Of a DNA stretch of 15,841 nt, positions 7,986 through 14,507 are shown piece by piece. Numbering within the stretch: position 1 is the first letter of the stretch; each line of letters opens with the position of its first letter. A program made the translations under genes and the position numbers. The DNA comes from an uncultured Oxalobacteraceae bacterium (GTDB lineage Bacteria > Pseudomonadota > Gammaproteobacteria > Burkholderiales > Burkholderiaceae): contig CAMLFK010000100.1 in the NCBI GenBank assembly GCA_946479255.1, forward strand, positions 1 through 15,841, in the 5' to 3' direction. The notes below the pieces were generated by a model. That model was given only the letters and a program-made list of their open reading frames with translations, had not been told where the DNA came from and did not search any database.

Positions 7986-9496
7986 CAGGCTGGGGCGCCG
8001 GCGTCATCGTCGAACAGGAGATTGCCGCAGCTGTCGTCGAAAGTCGGGACACCGGTCAGGATGCCGTGGAAATCGGTCAGCACATCGCCCACATGGATGC
8101 CCTTGGAGCTCATGCCGAACAGGCGGATGGTGCGTTCATGCCGGCCGACGCGCTTCTTGAACACCGAGATCGCCTGATGAACCTTGCCGCGCGCTTCGAA
8201 GTAGCGCAGCATGATCACGCTGTCGGCGATATAGCTGGCGTCCACCGTGGTCGACATATTGTGGCCAATGACACCGGGCTGCACGCCCACCAGCATGGTC
8301 ACCACGCCGCGCTGCCCGAGGTAAGTGAGCAGCTCGTGCATGTGGGTGGCCAGGAAGCGCTCGTCGGGCATCGCCTTCAGGTAGCCATTCAGGCTGTCGA
8401 TCACGATCACGCGCGCGCCGCCCGCTTCGGCGTCGGTCACCGCCTGCATGAATTCGCCGGGAGCCATTTCCGCCGGGTCGATTTGCTGTACCGTGAGCAG
8501 GCCCTTGTCGACCGCGCCGTCGAGATCGATGCCCAGGCCCGCGCAGCGCAGCATCAGGTTATTGGTGGCTTCCTCGAACAGGAACATGGCCGCCTTCTGC
8601 CCGCGCTGGGTGGCGGCGTACACAAACTGTGTGCACAGCGACGACTTGCCGGTGCCCGGTGGACCGGAGATCAGCGTGCTGGTACCTTCATCGAGGCCGC
8701 CGCCGGTGAGCGCGTCGAGCGCGGCGATGCCGCTGGAGAGCTGGCGCCGCTCGCTGCGCACGCGCGTATAGGCGGCGACCAGGCGCGGATAGACGGTCAG
8801 GCCACCGGTGACGATCTTGTAGTCGTGCGAGCCGCCGCGAAAGGCGATGCCGCGGTACTTCACGATGCGCACGCGGCGCCGCTCGGATCCGTAGTCCTGG
8901 TTGATCAATTCGAGCGTGATGACGCCGTGCGCCACGCTTCGTACCTGCAGGTCGCCCGAAAGCGCGGTGCGGTCGTCGAGGAACAGGGTGGTGCAGCCTT
9001 TGCCGGACAGGTACTGCTTGAGCGCCAGCACCTGGCGGCGGTAGCGCAGCGGGGTTTCGGCCAGCAGCTGCAGCTCGGACAGCGAATCGAGGACGACTCG
9101 GCTGGGCTTGTAGCGTTCGATGGTTTCCAGGATGCGCTGGGTGGTACTGCCCATCTCGATTTCGGACGGGTGGAAGATGGTGAACTGGTGGTCGGGGTGG
9201 AGGATGTTCTCGTTCGGGACGATGTCCTCGACATGGATGCCTTCCATCGACCAGCCGTGTGAACGCGCCACGGCTTCGAGTTCGACCCGGGTTTCGGCCA
9301 GCGTGATGTAGATGACGGACTCGCCGTTGCGCACGCCTTCGTAGAGAAACTGGAGGGCGAGGGTGGTCTTGCCGGTGCCGGGTTCCCCTTCGATCAGGAA
9401 CAGGCGGTCGGACGTCAGGCCGCCGCCCAGGATCGTGTCGAGGCCGGATATGCCGGTGGATAGGAATCGATGGGTTTCTGTGTTCTGAGCTTCCAT
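7985..9496 (-). CDS. KaiC-family double-domain ATPase (RecA-like)
   Basis: This is a 503-residue cytoplasmic protein with two RecA-like KaiC domains, close to the 519 residues of cyanobacterial KaiC. Domain I has Walker A GEPGTGKTT (K43) and Walker B D137 in VVLDSLSEL. Domain II has Walker A GPPGTGKSS (K284) and Walker B D367 in VIVIDSLNGY. The catalytic Glu pair is intact in domain II (E308/E309, LFEEAT), but in domain I the first is Ala (A68-E69, LAET). At the KaiC autophosphorylation site (Ser-Thr, S431/T432 in Synechococcus) this protein has S421-Y422 by my alignment. The C-terminus is acidic (FDDDAGAPA). No kaiA or kaiB is nearby. It starts at 9496, with a purine-rich AAGGGGG about ten bases upstream. 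It leads a two-gene operon with the hybrid kinase. It likely acts as an ATP-driven hexameric switch feeding that kinase; this is inference. Confidence 0.93.
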   Translation of the reverse strand: MEAQNTETHRFLSTGISGLDTILGGGLTSDRLFLIEGEPGTGKTTLALQFLYEGVRNGESVIYITLAETRVELEAVARSHGWSMEGIHVEDIVPNENILHPDHQFTIFHPSEIEMGSTTQRILETIERYKPSRVVLDSLSELQLLAETPLRYRRQVLALKQYLSGKGCTTLFLDDRTALSGDLQVRSVAHGVITLELINQDYGSERRRVRIVKYRGIAFRGGSHDYKIVTGGLTVYPRLVAAYTRVRSERRQLSSGIAALDALTGGGLDEGTSTLISGPPGTGKSSLCTQFVYAATQRGQKAAMFLFEEATNNLMLRCAGLGIDLDGAVDKGLLTVQQIDPAEMAPGEFMQAVTDAEAGGARVIVIDSLNGYLKAMPDERFLATHMHELLTYLGQRGVVTMLVGVQPGVIGHNMSTTVDASYIADSVIMLRYFEARGKVHQAISVFKKRVGRHERTIRLFGMSSKGIHVGDVLTDFHGILTGVPTFDDSCGNLLFDDDAGAPA

Positions 9497-9679
9497 GCCG
9501 GAAGGCCCCCTTTTTTGCTTCTTTGCTTTTAAAATAGTTGTCGCTTTTATTTCAAATAGTACATGAATGGTTTGGGCGATGTGGTTCTTTTGGGATAGGG
9601 ACTACAAGCACTTTCGGGCAGGCGAAACAGGCGTGGGCGAAGCGCTTAAATTCGTATGACAAAAAGCCAAGACGCTCTG
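9497..9679. promoter_or_regulatory. Upstream region of the kaiC-like operon, with possible promoter
   Basis: This AT-rich gap separates the kaiC-like start (9496, minus) from the divergently placed tRNA gene. On the minus strand TTGAAA, 17 bases, TTAAAA (about 9530-9560) is a weak candidate promoter for the operon. No gene is supported here. Confidence 0.3.
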
Positions 9680-9686
9680 ATATAAT
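9656..9686 (+). promoter_or_regulatory. Promoter of the tRNA-Pro gene
   Basis: A perfect -10 hexamer TATAAT lies at 9681-9686, eleven bases before the tRNA 5' end. A -35-like ATGACA sits at 9656-9661 (19-base spacer, slightly long). The GC-rich stretch after the -10 is typical of stable-RNA promoters. Confidence 0.6.
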
Positions 9687-9697
9687 TTGCAGCTCGT

Positions 9698-9774
9698 CGG
9701 GGCGTAGCGCAGCCTGGTAGCGTACTTGCATGGGGTGCAAGGGGTCGGAAGTTCGAATCTTCTCGCCCCGACCA
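9698..9774 (+). tRNA. tRNA-Pro, anticodon GGG
   Basis: A 77-base cloverleaf can be drawn. The acceptor stem is CGGGGCG (9698-9704) with CGCCCCG (9764-9770), then A and an encoded CCA (9772-9774). The D arm is GCGC/GCGT. The anticodon stem is CTTGC/GCAAG with the 7-base loop ATGGGGT, giving anticodon GGG (proline). The T arm is GGAAG-TTCGAAT-CTTCT with one wobble pair. It is transcribed from its own promoter and followed by a terminator. Its 3' end marks the change from compact core DNA to the accessory region. Confidence 0.97.
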
Positions 9775-9793
9775 ATAGAATCAAAGAGTTAGG

Positions 9794-9817
9794 AAAAGCC
9801 GGCGCAAGCCGGCTTTT
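9794..9817 (+). terminator. Rho-independent terminator after tRNA-Pro
   Basis: There is a perfect hairpin: AAAAGCCGGC (9794-9803), loop GCAA, GCCGGCTTTT (9808-9817), followed by further T-rich sequence. It lies 20 bases after the tRNA CCA end. Confidence 0.9.
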
Positions 9818-9829
9818 GCTTTTTGTGCT

Positions 9830-9850
9830 CCGTGCCCTAGCCGTGCCCTA
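9830..9850. repeat. Direct repeat CCGTGCCCTA x2 next to tRNA-Pro
   Basis: CCGTGCCCTA occurs at 9830-9839 and 9841-9850, separated by one base, just beyond the tRNA terminator. The place is where integrative elements carry attachment or recombinase arm sites, but no matching copy of the tRNA 3' end was found elsewhere in the window. An att role is therefore only a suggestion. Confidence 0.4.
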
Positions 9851-9859
9851 AATCTTAGT

Positions 9860-9895
9860 CGCTGGTCCGCCGACGCGCAAATGGCCGGACCAGCG
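9860..9895. repeat. 10-bp perfect inverted repeat downstream of the AlpA-like gene
   Basis: CGCTGGTCCG (9860-9869) and CGGACCAGCG (9886-9895) form a perfect inverted repeat with a 16-base loop. There is no T run on either side, so it is not a classical terminator. A second small palindrome, TGCCAGTCTGGCA, lies at 9974-9986 immediately after the AlpA-like stop. These may be recombination or excisionase binding sites, or RNA-stabilising hairpins. Confidence 0.45.
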
Positions 9896-9993
9896 GTGCG
9901 CGCGCCTGGCGTCGGCACTGATGAATCGGGATGTTGTGGGAAGGTGCCTGCGCATGGTGGGCGCCAACTGTGCTGCCAGTCTGGCAAGACGGG

Positions 9994-10254
9994 CTACTTG
10001 GGGCGGCTTGCATCAATGCAAGATTGCACCCACTGAAGGACCTCGCTCTTGATCCAGGCGGATGAGCGGCCGCGCAGTTTGATCGGCGCGGGAAATTCAC
10101 CTTCCTTGATGGCTTCGTATATGCTGCTACGCGACATTCCGCAGGTGGCCAGGACCTCTTTAAGCCGGATGAATCGCACATCAGTCACTGGCTGTACCGT
10201 GCACCGCCGCTCTTGTAGAAAATTCGATTCGTGCTGGTCCATGATGCGCTCCAT
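9994..10254 (-). CDS. AlpA-family regulator / excisionase-like protein
   Basis: This is a small DNA-binding protein of up to 86 residues with a winged-helix/MerR-like fold of the AlpA (phage/island regulator) type. The signature is FIRLKEVLATCGMSRSSIYE, then IKEGEFPAPIKLRGRSSAW with a final KSEVLQWVQ. Such proteins activate or act as excisionases for integrative elements. Two starts compete: ATG 10254, and ATG 10242, which has GGAG six bases upstream and is my preferred start (82 residues). It lies 220 bases from the tRNA-Pro 3' end, where an island integrase would be expected, but none is seen in this window. A frameshifted fragment ends six bases upstream of ATG 10254 on the same strand, so it once was downstream in an operon. 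Confidence 0.88.
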   Translation of the reverse strand: MERIMDQHESNFLQERRCTVQPVTDVRFIRLKEVLATCGMSRSSIYEAIKEGEFPAPIKLRGRSSAWIKSEVLQWVQSCIDASRPK

Positions 10255-10260
10255 CGATTG

Positions 10261-10475
10261 CTAGTTCAAACAATCGGCTAACTTGCGGACCTTGTCCGCG
10301 CCGGCGTCCTCGAAAGGAAGTGCGAACACTTGGTGCGATTCCTGTTGGACGGCATCGCTGTTCTGACTTTTTGGAACGGCGCCCCCCGGGATACTCCCGA
10401 AAGTTGCGCACCTTGAGGGTGACGGTGCCGTCGGCACCGCTAAGCACCGGCGTGCCGTCCGGGTCTCTTGAGGCG
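10261..10475 (-). pseudogene. 3' fragment of an unidentified gene, frameshifted, upstream of alpA-like gene
   Basis: On the minus strand a coding-like frame reads TVTLKVRNFREYPGG. It then shifts by one base at a six-base C/G run (about 10384-10389), continuing as QNSDAVQQESHQVFALPFED and ending with ADKVRKLADCLN and TAG at 10261-10263. Both pieces look like genuine protein, so the gene or its ancestor crossed the homopolymer in one frame. The 5' end is lost at about 10475, where alpha/beta-hydrolase sequence on the other strand begins. I do not recognise the family. It ends six bases before the AlpA-like reading frame, an operon-like spacing. A sequencing error at the homopolymer is also possible. 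Confidence 0.5.
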
Positions 10476-11135
10476 CTCGTGCAACAACTCGGATTGCGCT
10501 GCTTCGTACTGATCGGCCATTCGATGGGTGGTGCGAACGCCTTCCTTTACGCGGCGCGCCATCCCGAAAACCTGTTGGGCATGGTGATCGCGGACATGGG
10601 GCCTGGCGCATCGACAGGATCGGACGGCGCCGACCGGATCAAGCGGGATTTGCTCGCGACACCTGCGCGCTTTGACACTTGGGATGCTGCCACCGCCTTC
10701 TGGAGCCGACAGCGACCGAATCTGCCTGAAACTGCATTGTCCTCACGGATGAGGCATTCCCTCACCGAAACCGACGATGGCAGCATCCAATGGAAGCACG
10801 ATGCGCAAGGCATCGCAGCGGCGCGCCTGCATGCGACGCCAGAGCAACTGCTTGATTTATGGCCGCTCACTGAGTCCGTACATGCGCCGACGCTTGTCCT
10901 GCGCGGGGAACAATCCGATTTCCTGTCTGCGCAGACCGCGCGGAAAATGGCCCATTGCAATCCACGGATCACCTGGGTTGATGTTCCGAAGGCGGGTCAC
11001 AATGTGCACGACGACAATTTGGAGGGCTTCGCCTCGGCCCTGCACGCGTTCCTCGACGGACTAAAGAAAGGAATTGCCTTGAACGATAACGCGAGTTCAG
11101 GAGATGATATCTGCGGTTTTCGTCCAAGTCTTTGA
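10470..11135 (+). pseudogene. Alpha/beta-hydrolase, N-terminus missing and C-terminus run on
   Basis: The plus-strand frame from about 10470 encodes the core of an alpha/beta-hydrolase. It has the nucleophile elbow GHSMGG (Ser at 10521-10523), a helical cap, an acid Asp in LRGEQSDF (10917-10919) and catalytic His in KAGHNVHD (10998-11000). Relatives are about 260-300 residues. Here the first 50-60 residues, including the oxyanion-hole strand, are missing. The frame stays open upstream to an ATG at 10320, but that stretch is antisense to the frameshifted minus-strand fragment. At the 3' side the natural end (ALHAFLDGL, about 11062) is followed by about 23 codons that run into inverted transposase sequence. 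Both ends are therefore junctions. The substrate cannot be told. Confidence 0.72.
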
Positions 11136-11900
11136 TTTTTATAAGTGTAAACGGCCTGCAAAGCCGCTTAGACGTTTGAACGATCTTTTCGATGATCGGC
11201 TTGATGGTGGTCACTTCGGCGGTATTGCCGTCAAATATCTCGTGATATAGGGGCAAACCCTCTGCGGTTTGGACCACGCCAAGCATGACCTGGCGCGCGA
11301 TCAAGCCTTCCTTGGCCATGCCGAAATGGCGTACATCACCGTCCTGCTGGGACAGCCCTTCCGCGCGTATCGTCGTCATGTCGTAGAACACGACCGCCAG
11401 ATCCTGATCGACCAGCGGCCGCAACAGATTCGTGAACACCTGCTCGACCGCCTCCTTGTGCTCGACAATGGCGTCCATCGAACGCAGCAGGTGCTGATGC
11501 TCAATCGATTCGTCCATGACGCCAGGCGGGGATACGGTTTCCAGCCAGCGCAACACGCCCAGCTTCGAATCCGGATCGCACAAGCGGTTGAGCACCATTA
11601 CCCGGATCAGCGCTTCGACATCGATGCTATGGCGGGTGCGGCGAAAAATCTTGCGCAGTTGGTCGAAGCCTAGTTCATGCCACGACTCGAACGTGACCGA
11701 TAGTGCCGGCGGTGCCTAGGTAGCGACTTGCCGGTCACGCGCAGCAAGCCGGAAATGACAGATTCGAGCTCGGTATTGAGCTGGTCCAGACGACCAAGGG
11801 TGGCAACGGTGCGTTGTTATGGGCGGCCCTCATCGTCCCGATACGCCTCGACAAGTTGGACGTAACGCCTGGGGCCGGAGGTGGTGACTTTTATGAACAT
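11100..11900 (-). pseudogene. Decayed IS1634-family transposase
   Basis: Minus-strand reading from ATG 11900 gives MFIKVTTSGPRRYVQLVEAY, a typical N-terminus of this family. It continues after an in-frame TAA (11817-11819) as QRTVATLGRLDQL. A frameshift or small deletion near 11715-11745 moves the coding frame. It then runs SVTFESWHELGFDQLRKIFR, MVLNRLCDPDSKLGVLRWLE, and VVFYDMTTIRAEG with the first catalytic Asp at 11380-11382, then FDGNTAEVTTIKPIIEKIVQ. Coding similarity is lost at about 11100-11175, so the C-terminal half with the remaining catalytic residues is absent. Full-length relatives are about 500-560 residues. One stop, one shift and a truncation make it inactive. The remaining end abuts the hydrolase fragment. 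Terminal inverted repeats could not be identified. Confidence 0.8.
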
Positions 11901-12144
11901 GCCGTTACATTAAAAAAGCAATTTATGAGTGTCAACAAATACAGAAAATTCAAAAGCGTGCCATTACACGAAGTTTCAAAAAAAATGACCAGAAATTCGA
12001 TGTAAGTGTTTGATTTATATAGACCGCCCGGTGGCGAAAGCGGTGAAATCGGTCGCGAACTGTCGAACCCGGGAGCACCGTATTGACCGGTCGTCTCGGA
12101 CATAGGTCAACAGGCGCGCAGCCTCAACGACGACTGGGCGGAAG
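11901..12144. other. AT-rich, gene-free stretch upstream of the transposase remnant
   Basis: Bases about 11898-12020 are much richer in A/T than the rest of the window. They carry two similar motifs, TGCCGTTACAT (from 11900) and TGCCATTACAC (about 11959-11969). This may be the outer end of the insertion sequence with its promoter. Short frames on both strands lack ribosome binding sites and family features. No gene is supported. Confidence 0.35.
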
Positions 12145-12228
12145 GATGGATTCGAAGCAGGAACGGCCAAGGCAGCCGGCATGAATTACATGGTGCTGGC
12201 GGCGCGCCATCACGGCGGCTTTGCCCTC
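12145..12228 (+). pseudogene. Fragment of a GH29-type alpha-L-fucosidase gene
   Basis: Bases 12145-12228 translate to DGFEAGTAKAAGMNYMVLAA, then RHHGGFAL. This matches the pattern around the conserved LAKAAGMKYMVLTAKHHDGF strand of GH29 alpha-L-fucosidases as I remember it. Only about 28 residues remain. There is no start and no catalytic nucleophile, and the sequence upstream and downstream is unrelated. It is a relic, most likely left by a deletion or rearrangement. Confidence 0.5.
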
Positions 12229-12385
12229 GAAGCGATCCGTCCAGCGCGCGTTCCCGATTGGGCCAGTGGGCAGCGCGGCGAAGGCGGCATTCTTTCAGAT
12301 CGCTGGCAATGGATTAAGCTGCTATGATGATGGGCACACCCGGCAAGAGGTGCCGCCCAGAGACAGCTTAATCACCCGCAGCGAC

Positions 12386-13603
12386 ATGCAAGAGTTTTAT
12401 AAGAAGGCGCTCGTCGCGCTCATTTTCCTTGTGCTCACAAACGCCTTATTGGCGTATTTGTTCATCTATCAGAGCTTTCTGACTTTGTCGGTGCTGGGGC
12501 CAAATTCAAATGGCGACCGCTGGCGCTACGTCGGCGATACGGATGCGGCCCGCGGCGGCGCGTCTAGCGTCCGTTTCGATAAAGCCGGCGATAATCGGCT
12601 CGCTTATGCCTTCAGCTTGAAGGACACTATTCAGTTCCCCTACGCCGCTGCGGAGATGTGGCGCTATGACCGGAAAGAAAATCTGGCCCAGATCGATTTA
12701 TCGAAGTACAGCACTATCTCCTTTGTTGCCAAATGTGCGCCTGCCAACACCTTGCTGTTTGGGCTCAATACCTTTGACGACAAAATCTCCAGGCTGGGCG
12801 AATTCCTGACATATCGAGCGCCCCAGACTTATTTTTCCTGCAACGAAACGGGTATACCGGTGTCCCTGGATTTGACCCGTTTGACCATTCCGGACTGGTG
12901 GTTTGGCGTGCACAAGTCCGATTTGGCGAATCACGAATATAACCTGAAGAAAGTGGCGAAAATCGCGTTCGGAAGCACGCTCCACAGTCCGCGTAATGTC
13001 GCTGTCCGCGTGGAAATCAGCGAACTTACCATGCACGGCCGTGATTATCGGTATATCGGTGCGCTGGCCGTGATCGTTTTGGCAAGCTTGAGCGCATTTG
13101 GACTTTGGTTTTTCCGCGCCCATGCCCGCGCGCTGATGGCGAGCGTCGATTCCAAGCTGACGAAGGACCTGACCCTGGTCGCCTACCGTCAATTAACGCT
13201 GGAACCTTATAAAGACAAGGAAAAGGGATCGATCCTGCGGTATATCTCGACCAATTACATGGATGCCGACCTGGACTTGCCGGGCATTGTGTCCGCGACT
13301 GGCACAAATCGCAACAAGGTCAACGAGGTGCTAAAGACAGAACTCGGCATGACGTTCGCCACCTACCTGAATAAATTGCGGCTGACCGAAGCGGCCCGCT
13401 TGCTGGCCGAGAAGAACGGCGCGGCCGTGGCGGAAATCGCCTACACCGTTGGCTATGCCAATGTGCCTTACTTTAATAAGCTGTTCAAGGAAGAATACGG
13501 CTGCACGCCGAAAGCATTCCGCTCACACTCCGCCCGGCAGCACCAGCCTGCCGCGACTTCCCTCCCTGAGGTAAGTCCTCCCTCCGACGACCTCCCGGCC
13601 TAG
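12386..13603 (+). CDS. Membrane-anchored AraC-family regulator with extracytoplasmic sensor domain
   Basis: This is a 405-residue protein counted from ATG 12386. The frame is open back to 12221, but those codons overlap fucosidase debris. Helix 1 is at about residues 7-29 (hydrophobic, after MQEFYKKA). Residues about 30-222 form an extracytoplasmic domain with two Cys (C117, C152) that could be paired. Its late pattern (DLSKYSTISFVAKC, VAKIAFGST, VEISELTMHG) resembles beta-sandwich carbohydrate-binding modules. Helix 2 is at about 224-244. The cytoplasmic C-terminus carries an AraC DNA-binding domain. HTH1 is at about 297-320 and HTH2 at about 346-366 (AEIAYTVGYANVPYFNKLF), ending GCTPKAFR. 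I infer a one-component membrane receptor that binds DNA directly, probably sensing a sugar or glycan given the GH29/GH51 remnants and xylR nearby. The ribosome binding site is weak. It appears intact. Confidence 0.85.
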   Translation: MQEFYKKALVALIFLVLTNALLAYLFIYQSFLTLSVLGPNSNGDRWRYVGDTDAARGGASSVRFDKAGDNRLAYAFSLKDTIQFPYAAAEMWRYDRKENLAQIDLSKYSTISFVAKCAPANTLLFGLNTFDDKISRLGEFLTYRAPQTYFSCNETGIPVSLDLTRLTIPDWWFGVHKSDLANHEYNLKKVAKIAFGSTLHSPRNVAVRVEISELTMHGRDYRYIGALAVIVLASLSAFGLWFFRAHARALMASVDSKLTKDLTLVAYRQLTLEPYKDKEKGSILRYISTNYMDADLDLPGIVSATGTNRNKVNEVLKTELGMTFATYLNKLRLTEAARLLAEKNGAAVAEIAYTVGYANVPYFNKLFKEEYGCTPKAFRSHSARQHQPAATSLPEVSPPSDDLPA

Positions 13604-13795
13604 CTCCGCTTCAATTTCCTGCAGAACTACCTGCAATTCCAGCACATCTTAAGTATCTTTAAGAATTTCTTGCGTTGAGGAAGACACCATATGCTCGGGC
13701 CGTGGCTGGATAGATAGTGCAAGCAGCGGCCAGGCGTGGCAATGTAAACTTCTTCATGCCAGCGATCAGGCCGCGCTCAATGAAATATGTCAATG
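13604..13795. other. Spacer after the AraC regulator, with a signal-peptide-like minus-strand remnant
   Basis: Downstream of the regulator stop there is no intact gene. On the minus strand an ATG at 13757 starts MKKFTLPRLAAACTIYPATA and continues to a stop at 13659. The first 13 residues look like the start of an exported protein, but no ribosome binding site precedes it and the rest does not look like a protein. It sits in frame behind the GH51 fragment. I read it as another truncated gene end. Bases 13614-13705 resemble 15025-15130 (downstream of the second AraC copy). Confidence 0.35.
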
Positions 13796-14080
13796 CGCCA
13801 CGCACCACGGTGCGGCTGACGCGCTCGGCGTGGGCATGGAAGATGTTCAGCTTGAGCCCGGCCAGTACCGCATCCCTGATTGAATTCTGCTGCCACAGCA
13901 CGCCCCGGTCCGGGCCGGGGCGCGGTCGTACCAGGTGCCCCATTCGTCGATCACCAGGCTGAACTTCTTCTTCGGATCATTCTCGTTCAGCACCGCGATA
14001 TTGCGCGCGAGGATCTCGTCCATGCGCAGCGTCTCTTTCAGTGACGAGGACCACTGGTCCTCGCCGAAGCCGGTTGTCGC
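13796..14080 (-). pseudogene. Fragment of a GH51 alpha-L-arabinofuranosidase gene, frameshifted
   Basis: Minus-strand sequence encodes GFGEDQWSSSLKETLRMDEI, then KKKFSLVIDEWGTWYD. After a frameshift near 13915-13930 it gives GVLWQQNSIRDAVLAGLKLN and IFHAHAERVSRTVV. This is the conserved centre of GH51 arabinofuranosidases, where DEWGTWYD holds the nucleophile Glu. Those enzymes release arabinose from arabinan and arabinoxylan. Only about 95 of roughly 500 residues remain. Both ends break off abruptly (about 14080 and 13796), so the gene is dead. Confidence 0.75.
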
Positions 14081-14305
14081 GCGCGGGTGCAATTATTAAA
14101 TTGACCGCCGTGGAGAATGATTTGTGGGGAAACCCAGCGCTGCGCCGCATGCGTAATTTAATATGCGCTATTCGCGAATTTGACATTGCGGCGCGGCGGC
14201 GCGGATCCCACAATACGACCTATCAGAACTCTGCACGACCCGCAGCAATCATCAGCTTATGCAGTAACCGGTAGTCTCCTGCTGGCTCCTCGTCAGCGGT
14301 TTCGG
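14081..14305. other. Gene-free stretch between GH51 fragment and orphan terminator
   Basis: No reading frame here has a ribosome binding site or recognisable motifs. A TTGACA hexamer occurs at about 14178-14183 but has no -10 partner at 16-18 bases. The stretch is probably junction debris. Confidence 0.4.
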
Positions 14306-14327
14306 GCGGCTTCGGCCGCTTTTTTTT
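14306..14327 (+). terminator. Orphan rho-independent terminator
   Basis: Hairpin GCGGC (14306-14310), tetraloop TTCG, GCCGC (14315-14319) is followed by eight T (14320-14327). This is a textbook plus-strand terminator, yet no intact plus-strand gene lies directly upstream; the AraC gene ends 700 bases earlier. It is probably the relic of a lost gene. Confidence 0.8.
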
Positions 14328-14366
14328 CGCGCTTTGAAAGAATGAAGCCAGTCGAACCACGTCACC

Positions 14367-14507
14367 TCAACGCTCAAGCATTCTGCCTTGAACGAAGCCG
14401 GCCAGGCGCTTGGGCGCTTCCCAGCGAGCCTTGAGCGGCGACACATGCACCTGGGCCACCTTGCCCGCCACCTTGCCCGGGTTGGCCTTGGCGCTGCTGA
14501 GCAGCTG
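14367..14507 (-). pseudogene. Unidentified coding-like fragment
   Basis: The minus strand reads AAQLLSSAKANPGKVAGKVA, then QVHVSPLKARWEAPKRLAGF and VQGRMLER before TGA at 14367-14369. Composition and third-position GC look protein-coding. There is no start, and at about 14508 the sequence switches to the second AraC copy on the other strand. I do not recognise the family. It could be the C-terminus of an unrelated protein. Confidence 0.3.

Noticed and set aside
7931..9262. 443-codon plus-strand open frame
   Set aside because: It is the mirror of the KaiC-family gene; the minus-strand product has complete Walker motifs, while this one has none.
9552..9784. Small minus-strand proteins over the tRNA ([18 protein letters not shown])
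   Set aside because: This is the translation of the antisense of tRNA-Pro, a well-known false protein in annotations.
10320..10469. N-terminal 50 codons of the plus-strand hydrolase frame starting at ATG 10320
   Set aside because: They are antisense to the frameshifted minus-strand fragment, Arg-rich, and do not resemble a hydrolase N-terminus.
11814..12005. 63-codon plus-strand frame
   Set aside because: The first part is antisense to the transposase N-terminus and the rest is AT-rich non-coding sequence without a ribosome binding site.
12221..12385. N-terminal extension of the AraC regulator back to a TTG at 12221
   Set aside because: It overlaps the fucosidase-like debris, and the hydrophobic first helix starts naturally just after ATG 12386.
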